DNA from: Lingula anatina
Taxonomy: Eukaryota; Brachiopoda; Lingulata; Lingulida; Lingulidae
Direction of reading: 5' to 3'
NCBI RefSeq assembly: GCF_001039355.2
Contig: NW_019774602.1
Span: 212,535 to 258,011 of the forward strand
Length of the DNA: 45,477 bases
Positions 34,101 to 42,800 of the stretch are shown here, one piece after another. The number at the start of each line of letters is the position of its first letter. Within the stretch, counting starts at the first letter, position 1. A model generated the notes under the pieces. It worked only from the letters and a program-made list of their open reading frames with translations, was not told the DNA's origin and ran no database searches. The position numbers and the translations under genes were made by a program.

Positions 34101-34516
34101 CATTTTATCATTTAAGAAATAATTTGTCTAACAGTTATTTATACTCATTTTCCAATTAGCTACTGTACAGTATATACTTGTGTATCTTCACAGGTCTTTT
34201 TAGGTGTTTTGTCATTTTAAAATTATTATAATTTGCTTATTTCAATGATTTTAACAACAATGTCCCCAAAACCTTTCTAAATGCATGGGTTTTGTTCTGT
34301 CAGCTCTCTCTTAATTCCTCACAATGCCTCTCTCTATCATTCGTTCCCAACCAAACTAAATTACCAGGAAATGGTGTAATCTAAAATCTGACCATTTAAC
34401 ATACTTAGCAAAATGCTGGACCTGCAAGATAAACCAAATTATAAACAAATAAAACATAATATATTAATAATTCACCTACCTTCAGCTTCTCCCAACTGTG
34501 CGGTAGCACCCGGCAT
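17576..34516 (-). CDS. MPP6: MAGUK p55 family scaffold, MPP2/MPP6 (PALS2) type, complete
   Basis: Membrane-associated guanylate-kinase scaffold that assembles polarity and adhesion complexes under the plasma membrane. Thirteen exons join in phase: 34480-34516, 32003-32133, 30700-30846, 27916-28077, 27448-27523, 24845-24993, 24021-24152, 22556-22661, 21480-21545, 20604-20765, 20040-20242, 19567-19692 and 17576-17755. They give 558 residues, against about 540 for human MPP6 as I recall. Domains: two L27 (about 33-110), PDZ (about 146-225, [14 protein letters not shown]), SH3 (about 235-300, DDDNWWQ), a KKKK HOOK, and GK (about 365-555, GAQGVGRR, degenerate for catalysis as usual in MAGUKs). The ending [11 protein letters not shown] is typical of MPP2/MPP6 rather than PALS1. 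Vertebrate MPP2 and MPP6 are paralogues, so the symbol means the pair. ATG at 34516 has A at -3. A cassette exon (18295-18351) may add 19 residues. Confidence 0.96.
18295..18351 (-). CDS. MPP6: probable cassette exon of the MAGUK GK domain (57 nt)
   Basis: Bounded by AACATTTCAG and GTAAGTATTT, both good splice sites; 57 nt, phase 0 at both ends, open, encoding 19 residues ([10 protein letters not shown] and onward). Exons 12 and 13 join in phase without it, and that joined sequence is what aligns with vertebrate MPP6. Inclusion is therefore probably alternative. The residues match no family member I recall. Confidence 0.6.
18429..18543. mobile_element. MITE-like element, about 115 bp
   Basis: Terminal inverted repeats of about 22 bp: left gagcattcacatcgagaag, right cttcttgatgtgaatgctc. 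It lies just 5' (in MAGUK orientation) of the cassette exon. Confidence 0.75.
19072..19265. mobile_element. hAT-type nonautonomous element, 194 bp
   Basis: Starts CAGGCCTGTAGCC and ends with the inverted counterpart GCTAGCCACGGGCCTG, with G/C-homopolymer segments inside. The core resembles the reverse complement of 26396-26560. The hAT assignment rests on the CAGGCC(T/C)GT-type end; a target-site duplication is not clear. Confidence 0.65.
19404..19506. repeat. G-rich (GGTGG/GGGGGT) repeat, internally duplicated
   Basis: Plus strand shows many GGG runs; the block gggtagtggttggtggg occurs twice. On the MAGUK (minus) strand it is C-rich. It lies just downstream of the exon 12 donor. Confidence 0.92.
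19567..19692 (-). CDS. MPP6: MAGUK exon 12 (GK)
   Basis: 126 nt, phase 0 at both ends. It encodes [20 protein letters not shown]. Its donor GTGAGT lies about 60 bp from the G-rich tract at 19404-19506. Confidence 0.95.
19878..19967. repeat. (CA)n microsatellite
   Basis: CA run with CG-containing interruptions at its start, in a MAGUK intron. Confidence 0.95.
20040..20242 (-). CDS. MPP6: MAGUK exon 11 (GK)
   Basis: 203 nt, phase 1 to phase 0, donor GTGGGT. It encodes [25 protein letters not shown] and MCILDIAPN. Confidence 0.95.
20604..20765 (-). CDS. MPP6: MAGUK exon 10 (GK start)
   Basis: 162 nt, phase 1 to phase 1. It encodes [14 protein letters not shown], the [13 protein letters not shown]-loop remnant and NRFGSTIP. 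Confidence 0.95.
21480..21545 (-). CDS. MPP6: MAGUK exon 9 (HOOK)
   Basis: 66 nt, phase 1 to phase 1, too short for an ORF scan. It encodes [14 protein letters not shown], matching the basic HOOK of MPP2/6. Confidence 0.92.
22556..22661 (-). CDS. MPP6: MAGUK exon 8 (SH3 end and HOOK)
   Basis: 106 nt, phase 0 to phase 1. It encodes TGLVPS and [11 protein letters not shown], matching the SH3-HOOK junction of MPP2/6. Confidence 0.93.
22662..24020 (-). other. MAGUK intron 7
   Basis: Contains the 42-bp minisatellite at 22986-23195. Otherwise A+T-rich with no coding signal; phases of the flanking exons match. Confidence 0.7.
22986..23195. repeat. minisatellite, 42-bp unit, about 5 copies
   Basis: The unit contains atgtttcatatttcccaaa, then gtgatatttagccaaag. 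The inner copies are nearly identical and the outer ones diverge. Because 42 is a multiple of three, one minus frame stays open and yields a 14-residue repeat; this is not evidence of coding. Confidence 0.93.
24021..24152 (-). CDS. MPP6: MAGUK exon 7 (SH3)
   Basis: 132 nt, phase 0. SH3 start MKALFSWNP, then FGDILQVL and DDDNWWQ. Confidence 0.95.
24618..24787. repeat. two-copy direct repeat, about 60-65 bp, separated by an AATT run
   Basis: Both copies share a ttttattg(c/t)tgtattt stretch and the block agcaatgcttctttt or a close variant. The spacer is a run of attaattaatta. Confidence 0.75.
24845..24993 (-). CDS. MPP6: MAGUK exon 6 (PDZ end)
   Basis: 149 nt, phase 1 to phase 0. It encodes [13 protein letters not shown] and the last PDZ strand VTFKVLPSY. 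Confidence 0.95.
25674..25845. mobile_element. MITE, diverged copy of the 32253-32422 family
   Basis: From cattcagaac at the left through aacttgcca-like, gacac-gaat, attcccag-aggga and caagtgggt-ggccata, it follows the other copy almost block by block. Its right arm is degraded. A matching end (gttctgaatgtgg) lies separately at 27401-27413. Confidence 0.65.
26396..26560. mobile_element. hAT-type nonautonomous element, inverted relative to 19072-19265
   Basis: Begins CAGGCCCGTGGCCAGCA followed by a G run. Its reverse complement shares gggaaaagatccact, gggta and aatttgat with the 19072 copy. The right end is eroded. Confidence 0.6.
27448..27523 (-). CDS. MPP6: MAGUK exon 5 (PDZ)
   Basis: 76 nt, phase 0 to phase 1. 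PDZ core, with [12 protein letters not shown]. Confidence 0.93.
27916..28077 (-). CDS. MPP6: MAGUK exon 4 (linker and PDZ start)
   Basis: 162 nt, phase 0. It ends the L27 (VVAHDDVA), carries an acidic linker, then AIRVVGIRK opens the PDZ and the exon closes at DEPL of the ligand-binding loop. Confidence 0.93.
28121..28155. repeat. (GA)n microsatellite
   Basis: GA run with one A-rich interruption. Confidence 0.95.
28410..28460. mobile_element. hAT-like terminal sequence with 21-nt poly-G
   Basis: CAGAGGCAAATCCTGGATTTT followed by a G homopolymer resembles the termini of hAT-type nonautonomous elements. No opposite end was found. Confidence 0.4.
30700..30846 (-). CDS. MPP6: MAGUK exon 3 (second L27)
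   Basis: 147 nt, phase 0 at both ends, donor GTGAGTATA. It encodes the second L27, ending in [12 protein letters not shown]. Confidence 0.94.
30847..32002 (-). other. MAGUK intron 2
   Basis: A+T-rich, with poly-A runs near 31105 and 31830. No coding or repeat structure that I can support. Confidence 0.6.
32003..32133 (-). CDS. MPP6: MAGUK exon 2 (first L27)
   Basis: 131 nt, phase 1 to phase 0. It encodes the first L27 helices, with FLKELLDN and VINSLVK. Confidence 0.93.
32253..32422. mobile_element. MITE with about 50-bp terminal inverted repeats
   Basis: Left cacattcaaaacagtgga and right tccactgttctgaatgtg are inverted copies; complementarity extends through aaatatgg. It is about 170 bp long with no ORF. 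A diverged relative lies at 25674. Confidence 0.85.
32451..32624. mobile_element. MITE, 174 bp, with target-site duplication
   Basis: Starts CTGGGGTAG and ends CTACCCCAG, flanked on both sides by AGTGA (32446-32450 and 32625-32629). A noncoding, A+T-rich interior contains repeated tcaaat(t/c) words. Confidence 0.8.
34480..34516 (-). CDS. MPP6: MAGUK coding exon 1 (start)
   Basis: ATG at 34516-34514, 12 codons plus one base, donor GTAGGTGAA. The exon extends to 34541 as 5'UTR (acceptor CTTTTTCAG). There is no earlier in-frame ATG in the exon. Confidence 0.88.
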
Positions 34517-35539
34517 CTTTCTGCATCTAAACACCTTCAATCTGAAAAAGAAAGCCTTTTATGACCAGAGAATGCTTAGTTACATGTTATTGCAGTGTGA
34601 TCCATCAGAACTCACAGTGTAGTTGATTCAGAAGAAATGACACTGTTAAATATTAGAGGATTATACTTTGAGTGTTAATGACTATTTGGTGGGAATTGAA
34701 ACTATCGTAAAAAAATTTTAACATTTCAGGTTACTATAGAACACTTCCAAATATGTATTTGTCAGATCAATGCATACAATTTCTTCATGCTGACAACACA
34801 ACCGTATATTGATATATGCATACAATTCATGTATCACATTATAACATTTTGTCATTCTAATACTACTTCTTAGTTGTGAGCATATTTTGTGTACTACAAC
34901 ATGTTGATTATAAACTTAAGACCAAATATCTGCTCTCAATTACAAGTCACATTTTGACAATTAAAATGAAGCATGTAACCCCTATACAAAATTGAGCACT
35001 AAATCCCTAACTTTGCATTATTCTTTTTACAACTTTTACACACTAAAATGCCACTGCACTGCTTAACATAACTTTTTTAAAAAAGTACTGTGCATACTAA
35101 TAAACTGTAAAAACCCACAAAGACATCAAGAAACCACAGGGGTGTGTCACACGAAATGCATTAGTAGATTTCAATTAAGTAGCGTTTGAAAAAGAACTCT
35201 ACTACTGTACAGCTGTACTATATATTCGATATTAAAATGCAATAATAAATAAGGACAAATCCGATCTAAGCTTTTTAAAAGGCAGTGAAGACGCGCTTGT
35301 TTATATACTAAGCCACAGGCAATAATGTTCACTTGGTGGTACAGGGCTATATATTAAGTGTCCACCTTCCTGAATATGAATGATGGTGACAACAACAACC
35401 CCCGTCAACATGTTGTTGAAATGCAAACTTGAAAACTTTTACTGCCGATCTAAGACCGGTACAACGTCACGGTTAATATAATTTCAGCTAACCATAATTT
35501 ACAAGGTATATTCGATGCTTAACAAACAATTTAGCTCAC

Positions 35540-35575
35540 CTTGCAGTTGATTTACACACCTTCCACAAGCGCACC
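35540..35575 (-). other. MPP6: MAGUK 5'UTR exon (noncoding first exon)
   Basis: On the minus strand a GTGAGCTAAA donor follows CAACTGCAAG at 35540; it would splice to the acceptor above 34541. The upper limit (transcription start) is estimated. It contains no ATG in frame with the coding exon. Confidence 0.5.
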
Positions 35576-35645
35576 TGCCAATAATCAATTTCAAACTCTT
35601 TTGTAAGGGCCCCTCTGATTGGTCGATATTCACTTCCGCCAGTTT
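35576..35645 (-). promoter_or_regulatory. probable TATA-less MAGUK promoter (ETS and CCAAT elements)
   Basis: Minus strand reads GGCGGAAGTG (35631-35640), an ETS-type site, then GACCAATCAG (35614-35623), an NF-Y-type CCAAT box, about 40-65 bp upstream of the 5'UTR exon. The combination is typical of broadly expressed promoters. The assignment is inferred from position. Confidence 0.5.
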
Positions 35646-36338
35646 GCAGTATTTTTTAAGTAATCGTAATACGAAGAGGCGCCGATCAGACTAAAATAGT
35701 GTGCCGGTTATTATTATATGTAAACTGAAATGTTACATCTGTGGATCGCAGGCACTATTTGGCAAAGTCGGATTTACATGTCGCAAATTTTAGTTGGCGT
35801 CCACCTACGCACGCCACCTTTTGGCAAGAATGTAAAGTATTTTCCTAACATTACCATAGCTAACATCAACCAATGGCCTGCTGGAATCTATTCAACTCGA
35901 CGAAAAACTAAGTGTTTTAGAAGACAATGGAGACATGGAGTCCCAACTATCAGTTTTGGTCTTTTGATCTCAAAAGCAAAATACATATTTTTAAATGAAA
36001 AAATCTGCCATTCACGGTTGATACCTTAAAATGAATAATTAAAATAAAAAAGTTATTGAAAATCACTTGTTTATAATCTCTACTTCTTAATTTAGTAAAT
36101 GATTGTTTTTATTCCTTTGAAAAGGAAAAACTGGATTCACAAAGGCAGTATCTTGTCTCCCTTACCTTAATGGTCAAGCTACACACACACATACAAAAAT
36201 AAATCAATAATAAATTATGATTAAAATAAAACTAAACTTCTAGATAACTGTAAATGTTCACTCAATATAAACTCAAAGTGCTCACTCAATATACACTCAA
36301 AGAGAGGGAAACAAAAGTTTAAAGATAGAATTATACAT
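35646..36338. other. spacer between MAGUK promoter and ORP-gene 3' end
   Basis: Contains one unassigned plus-strand ORF (35730-36029, 99 codons) and A+T-rich sequence. A minus-strand AATAAA at 36339-36344 may end the ORP transcript. Confidence 0.5.
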
Positions 36339-38065
36339 TTTATTTCAACATGTTAATATGTCTTTGACTTCTATATCAACAAGTAACATAGTCAACAGAT
36401 CAATTTTAGTATGCATTAGAAATAAATATTCTAAAACAAACTACAGATCAAATATTTAGGAGAGTCTTATTAATATGTTAATTAATAAAGAATCAGCCAT
36501 TTCTGTCATCAGATCTACAAATTTATTGTATCCACTATAACTGTTAACCACACCCATCCCTGACATTTTAATTATGGCAGATGATTTTCAAGAACAAAAT
36601 GAACAGAAAAAATCAGTTTCAGACATTTGTTCAGTTTCCCCCTAGATATAAGCCTGGATAATAATAAATTTAAAATATTTCAGAATGCAGCTCACTGACC
36701 ATTACATATACTTTTGAATTATTAAATAGACAATTGGAGTAATATCAATTTAGTTACAATAAAATATCACATTACTTGGCCATAAGTACTGGCTTATCTA
36801 TCAATATAAATTAACTTTAATTATACATACTAATAACTAAGACTTATCTACTGTTGCGTTTCAATATAAACACAGACCTGCAGTCAATATGGGAGTAGCA
36901 TCTTTTTTTTCCCCGAAAAAAGTAGACCTTACGCCCCCCCCAACCCCCAATTGACCAAACTTGACAAATAGCAGAGAAATTATAAGAATAGCCTTTTCTG
37001 AGGAAAAATGAAGTTCTTTCAAATCCTCTAACCCCCTGTCTACAGACCTGAAGTATGTGAGCCAGTGCAGATGTACAGTGTAGATGTTTGATGTTGGTTT
37101 GGTTCAGCAATCTGGCTTTTATTCGTAAATCATATAATAAGTGTTAAATAATATGGTAAAATATTATGCCCTGCCAAAACAGATTTAAATTTAATAAGCT
37201 TAAGAGTCCTTCAAACACTTTAACCCCACCCTTTGATTTTATATTAAGTAACTGTTAAATACTTGTATAAGTTCTAGAACATCTAGAAATTAAGTTTAAA
37301 TCTAATGACTTAGAATGATCTAAATCATATTGCACCTCTTTTATTAAATGTTCATAAAAGTTGTTCAATATTCAAAACTGTTCGGTCAAATTGTTTCAAA
37401 TAGCAATCTAAACAAAGGGTCTACTATATGTAATCAGTACTCCTCCATTTATGGCACACAGAATCAGCACAAACATATTGGAATCTTTCTAGTGTGAAAA
37501 CAGTATTAATAGTATTTGTACCTTTTTAGTGCATTTCTCTAGAGTTGCACGGTCATTTTAAGCACTCATTTTAATTCAATTTACCCCAGCATTCAATATC
37601 ATTTTTAAAATGCATTTGCCAATTTTTGCTCCATTATATTAAATATATATAAATTTTAACTAATAAAAAATGTCACCTTTATAAGAACAACTAGCAAAAC
37701 TTGACCACAAAGTTTGTGCATCCCTTTAATGAAATACCTTAAATATATTAAAGAAAAAAAAAACATCTAGATCTTCGTTGCACACATTTCAGTGATAAGG
37801 TAAATAAATGGAATTTTGGCAAAAGAATAAAATTTCTAACCCATTCATAATCTAGAGCATCCAGATCATAGCATATTCTATCTCTGTATAAAGAAGTGGT
37901 TAAATTCTAAACACAAGTTAACAGAAAGTTACTAATTATCATTATGTAAATCTAATAACTGGTATATTTGAAATGGATCACAATTTGTTCAAGAAAACTG
38001 ACTTTAAGCACACAGGGTGTCTTTTCAAATACTCATTTTCTCAGACCACAAAAAATTCATCCTAG
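36339..38065 (-). other. probable 3'UTR of the ORP gene
   Basis: 1.7 kb of A+T-rich sequence below the ORP stop. It contains a hAT-type element at 36873-37050. No coding signal is seen. Confidence 0.45.
36873..37050. mobile_element. hAT-type nonautonomous element, 178 bp
   Basis: Left CAGACCTGCAGTC and right GTCTACAGACCTG are imperfect inverted repeats. The G/C-homopolymer interior is like the copies at 19072 and 26396. Confidence 0.55.
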
Positions 38066-38174
38066 CTACCACAGTTTTGGAAAGGTCATTTTGACAAATT
38101 CTTGGTTTTTCCTTGCATCCCAGTATTTCCCAGAAAAAACAAAGTGCTCAGAGCCATCCTCTCCTCTTTCTCTC
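38066..38174 (-). CDS. OSBPL3/6/7-like: ORP last exon
   Basis: 109 nt to TAG at 38066-38068. It encodes [11 protein letters not shown] and ends in FPKLW. Confidence 0.92.
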
Positions 38175-39765
38175 CTGTAAATTAATTTAAAAAATAGATT
38201 AATTTTATCTATTAAAGATATTGCTGTATATTTCCAATTAATTCTAAATAGTGTCTGGCATTTTATTCTAGGGCAATGCTATTTCTAATAAATCCTTTTA
38301 AAAAAATCTTAAAACAAAAATCAGATCATAGACATAAACATCAAAGTAAATTTAAAAAAAAAAAAAAAACATCTGCATACCTGAACCACATAGGCTCAGC
38401 TTTGATTCCTTCCGCTTCTCTTTGTTTACGACGATCTCTCTGTAGTTGTTCTACTCTCAATTTTTCTGTTTCTGCTTCTGCTATGTGTCCTTCTTCTAAA
38501 AGCCTGTAACAGATAAATGAATACAAATATTTAAAAAAAAAAAAAAAAACTGTTGACTGCACTGACTTAAAATTTTGATTTGATGGAAACATTTCTGAAT
38601 CAACCATTTTTGTAAAACAAAACTTATGCTCAAGAGAATAATTTCATCATCTGTGTTGTGTTATATAAGAATAAAGTTATTTTTTTTCTCAGCCAACAGC
38701 TAAATATTGAAATATCCCTCAAGATGAAGATGCTCTCACAGACATTGAAATATTGGAGGTAAACAATTTCAATATTTCCCTATTGATTGAAGAAAAAAAA
38801 AATACTTTCAAATTATTCTTAAAACTAATGCTGGAGTGAGGCCTGAGAGTTCTTTAATACAAAACCAATGGCAAACTGTGCAACTTAGGCTCTGTTACTC
38901 AAAAACCTGTGTAGCCACAGTATACCCACATCTGACATGATAACAAAGTGGTATCAGTTTTTAAAGCAAAAAGACATTACCTCTGGTCAGTTCTGAACCT
39001 TGTATCTGTGGGAGGCAGGACTGCTTTAAGGCTAGGATTTAGCTCATTTAACTCAATTGCAAACTTGGTAAAACCATAGTACAGCTCATAGTCATCTGGT
39101 AAAGCACCTGAAATAAAAAGTACTCCTGAGGGAATGCTCACATATCAGGTAGATGCTTCTTCCTGAAGCAGGAAGCAATCAAGCCTTCAAATATTTCAAT
39201 GCCTTTAATATATTTTTTTAAGAATTACGATAATTTTAGTATCATCATTATTTTAGCATCCACCTTAAGTGGCAAAATAAATATAATCAATATAATTTAT
39301 TTAACATGGGCAAGTTAAAAAATTATGCTTTCATGACAAGAAGATCAACTCTACTGCAAGAAGATGTAAGAAGACAAAATAATTAAAAGCTCAAGGTAAT
39401 TTTAAGTCATTACATAATGCTTCGCATCAAGATATGCACACAATACTGGTAATATTGCAGTTTCTATCACAATATTTTCATCATATCCACCATACCTGGT
39501 CTCCATATACATTTCACAGAGGGCGCTTTTCCACAATACAAGCCCTCTGTCCATTTCCCAAACAGGTACTGCACCACTTTGCCGTCTTTGTCAGTAATGT
39601 TCCCATAAACTTCATTTTTCTTGTTGGACCAGTATGAAGCCTGCAAATGAAACAGCAGCTTTAGAGAAAAGACACATTTTACAGGATTCAAGGCAACCCC
39701 TCATCGCTGCAACTTGAGACATATATATATATATATATATATATAAAGTAGAAATTGATATATAA

Positions 39766-39838
<73 letters not shown>

Positions 39839-42800
39839 ATTTCTACTTTAGTATAAGTTCTCATAGCATATTGAATAGAGCAATGAAAGTGTCAACTATT
39901 ACAGTAATATGACCTGCAGCCAATTTGTTTTTTCATGACGAATGAAAACTACATGCATGTATATACTAGTCTTTGTATCAAATCACCTTAGCAAAGGTCA
40001 GTTTGCAAGTGATGGCCCCTGCAGTGATGACCATCTCTCCATATTGCTCAACCCATCTTTGGCCACTCAGAATATTATGTATACATGAGGTCACTTTGTT
40101 CCATTGGTAATGGTCACCATACCTTCACAATAGAAAAATGTCAACTTTCATTTCTGCTTGGAAAATATTGAAAAGAGGTAAGTCATTTGCACATTTCAAT
40201 TCTCTCTTACTGAATTTCTTCTTTTACATGTAATAAGGTTTTACTGGTATGCCTTAAATGGTAGTAACATGTGGCCAAATAGTTACATTTTTTGAACTGT
40301 ACAATAAGTGAGAGTGTTACATGTGCATTATCACATTTGATAAAGAGCTTTACATTTCTACTCATCATGGTCAAACTGAAAAATCTGACCAAAAAGAGTT
40401 ATCATCCTGTTTAAGAGTGTACTGCTGTCTCATAGTTTTTGTTGTCAGTGTACAATCACTTTTAGACAGGGAGAATATATTTTTGGAACATATAATTACA
40501 AAAACCTGTATATGACGACACAAATGAAATGCACCTACTTTGGCAATACTAAATGCACTGTTCCTACAGGGTGGATTTCCATGGATCTTCCCCAAAACTT
40601 GTTTTTAATACGAGATTCTAAAATGAAACACAACAAACAATACAGTTCTTTTGCACCTTCTTGGCTCCTTAGTTTTTTCTACACCAGACCATAATTAAAT
40701 TTGTATTTAACCATAAAGCAGTGTACCTATGTAGTAGTAAAAAGCATTCACCTGTGGTTCTTTTACTTAAACAAACCTACCTTGCCAAAATATAAAGTTC
40801 GGGGAATCACAGTGACATGCTGAGATTGGAGGATGATGACTGACCTAAGAAGAAAACAATTTAAAAAAAGTTATTAACTGAAAAAGTGTTCCAACAGTAA
40901 GTGATTGAAAAAAAGAAAAAAAAAAACTTCAGTAGACTGCATAAGTTAAATTATTTTTTATATCCAGCAAATCTTTGGAACATATTTCTTTAGTTTTAGA
41001 CATGCCACTAAATTGTGTGGGAATACAATTTACAGTGGTAGAGACCACTGTGTAAATTGATCATGTAATCCGATCAGTTGGCATAAAACATAAAACTGTA
41101 AGCATCTCCTTAGTCTGAAGTTCAATATGAAATTTCCAGTAAATAAAACCAATGCTGTTGTCCCTACAGTATTTACATACAATATGTCTTTTGTTTTAGA
41201 AATAAATAATGTACACAACCACAAACCGCCAAAAATCATCTGAGCAAACAAGTTTCATAACACATCTGCAGTTTTTACCTAACAAATTAACAAGCTCTCA
41301 ATTGAAAGTTAAATGATTGATTGTCAAATTGGCCAGGCAGCAAGGGTTTTCCCAGCAAACCGTCAAGCTGTCATTTGGACAGCCACCATCATCACCGGAC
41401 GGCCTATATTATCAAAGACAGCTGGATGGCTCAGAGATTTTATGGAAATATGACGGCTTTAGGCATACATGGTCTCCCAGAAATTTTGTTGGAAATAACA
41501 GGGGGTAATTTTGGATGTCCTGCACCCCCAATCCTGGGAAAAGCCCAGCCAGGCAGGAACTTACCTGCTCTGCAATGAACTTCCATCCTTTGTCTTCTCT
41601 AACGCATTCATATGTCTCTCCCAGCAGAGGGTTAAAAGGTTTCTGTCCTGCCCTACAGGAGGATGAGGCATATGCGCTAACAGCAAATGCAGCCACATAA
41701 ACCTGGACAGGTACACATCATATTGTTAAAATATCAAATAAGCAATAGATGTCTAAGAAAAGTGTAATAAGAAAGTCTAACAGTGAAAAAAAAAAAAAAA
41801 AACTTGCAAAATGCAAAGCATTCTTGCAACAAAATTAATTGATGGATTATCAAAATCACTATTTAGAAAAAAAAAAAAAACTGAATGATCAATTTTTCTT
41901 TAATGTTTAGTGTAAAAAATTTCAATACAATTACACACTTAATCATTATTTGTTTATTATCATTATTTACATTATTTAAAGTTAATAAGTTAAGCTTTAT
42001 GCATGTTAGAACAACCTAAAGAACCTACCATTCTATCAATTGGATCATCAGTCTGTGCAGCCTTGTCCACAAGCTCACTATACTCCAGCTCTTCACACAG
42101 CCACTGAAATTGGAGCAAAACCATGCCCGTAAAATGCCATGATCCCATCTGACACCACGATTATGTGCTTGTAATTATGCCCAGGCATAAGATTTTACAT
42201 TTTTGCCAGAGCCGTGTAAATAATCTCCATTCTAACATCAACAAACACTCTTACAAAATAGCACTTTTAAATGTTTTCCATGTTTTTTTAAACTAGTACT
42301 GAAATCACAAGACCCACTGCTCTATATAGATATTTAATGAAAAATAAAGGAAACTGGTGCTAACTGGAAGAGCATTCAGTTGACTATGGCTGAACCCACC
42401 TGTAGTATATTCAGAGGTTCATTGAGAGTGACTGGCATTGAGATTTTGGACAAGTCCTTGCCAATATTTTTGCATAAGAGATTCCACAAATTGAGGTCTC
42501 CAGCGTCTGTTTTGGGGGCAGGCAATTTTTCTCGATGGCCAGTTGCTTTGGCAAGGTCTATGTCTGGAACAGTAATTCATTATGTTATGTATGAAATTTA
42601 TATTTATCACATACAGTTAGATTTGATCTCTAAAAAATAACTTCATAAGCATAATATTTTACAATATAACCTGATAAACCATTCAATAACCTTTTAATCA
42701 TCAACTACTAGTAGTAGTGCTCATTGAAATTCTATATCATATTAAATTCTTCTTTTAACATTGCAAGCATATTTATCTTAAGCATTAAACTTAACTAATC

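Larger units (their letters stand above)
32134..34479 (-). other. MAGUK intron 1b (2.3 kb)
   Basis: Holds two adjacent MITEs (32253-32422 and 32451-32624). The rest is A+T-rich without recognisable features. Confidence 0.65.

Noticed and set aside
39612-39839. Tyr-Ile repeat ORF
   Set aside because: Translation of the AT repeat running into the ORP exon frame.
41317-41700. Plus-strand ORFs across an ORP exon
   Set aside because: Antisense shadows of the exon encoding KPFNPLLGE.
42419-42610. Minus ORF ending NLNASHSQ
   Set aside because: Wrong frame of the ORD start exon; the phase-consistent frame gives NIGKDLSK.
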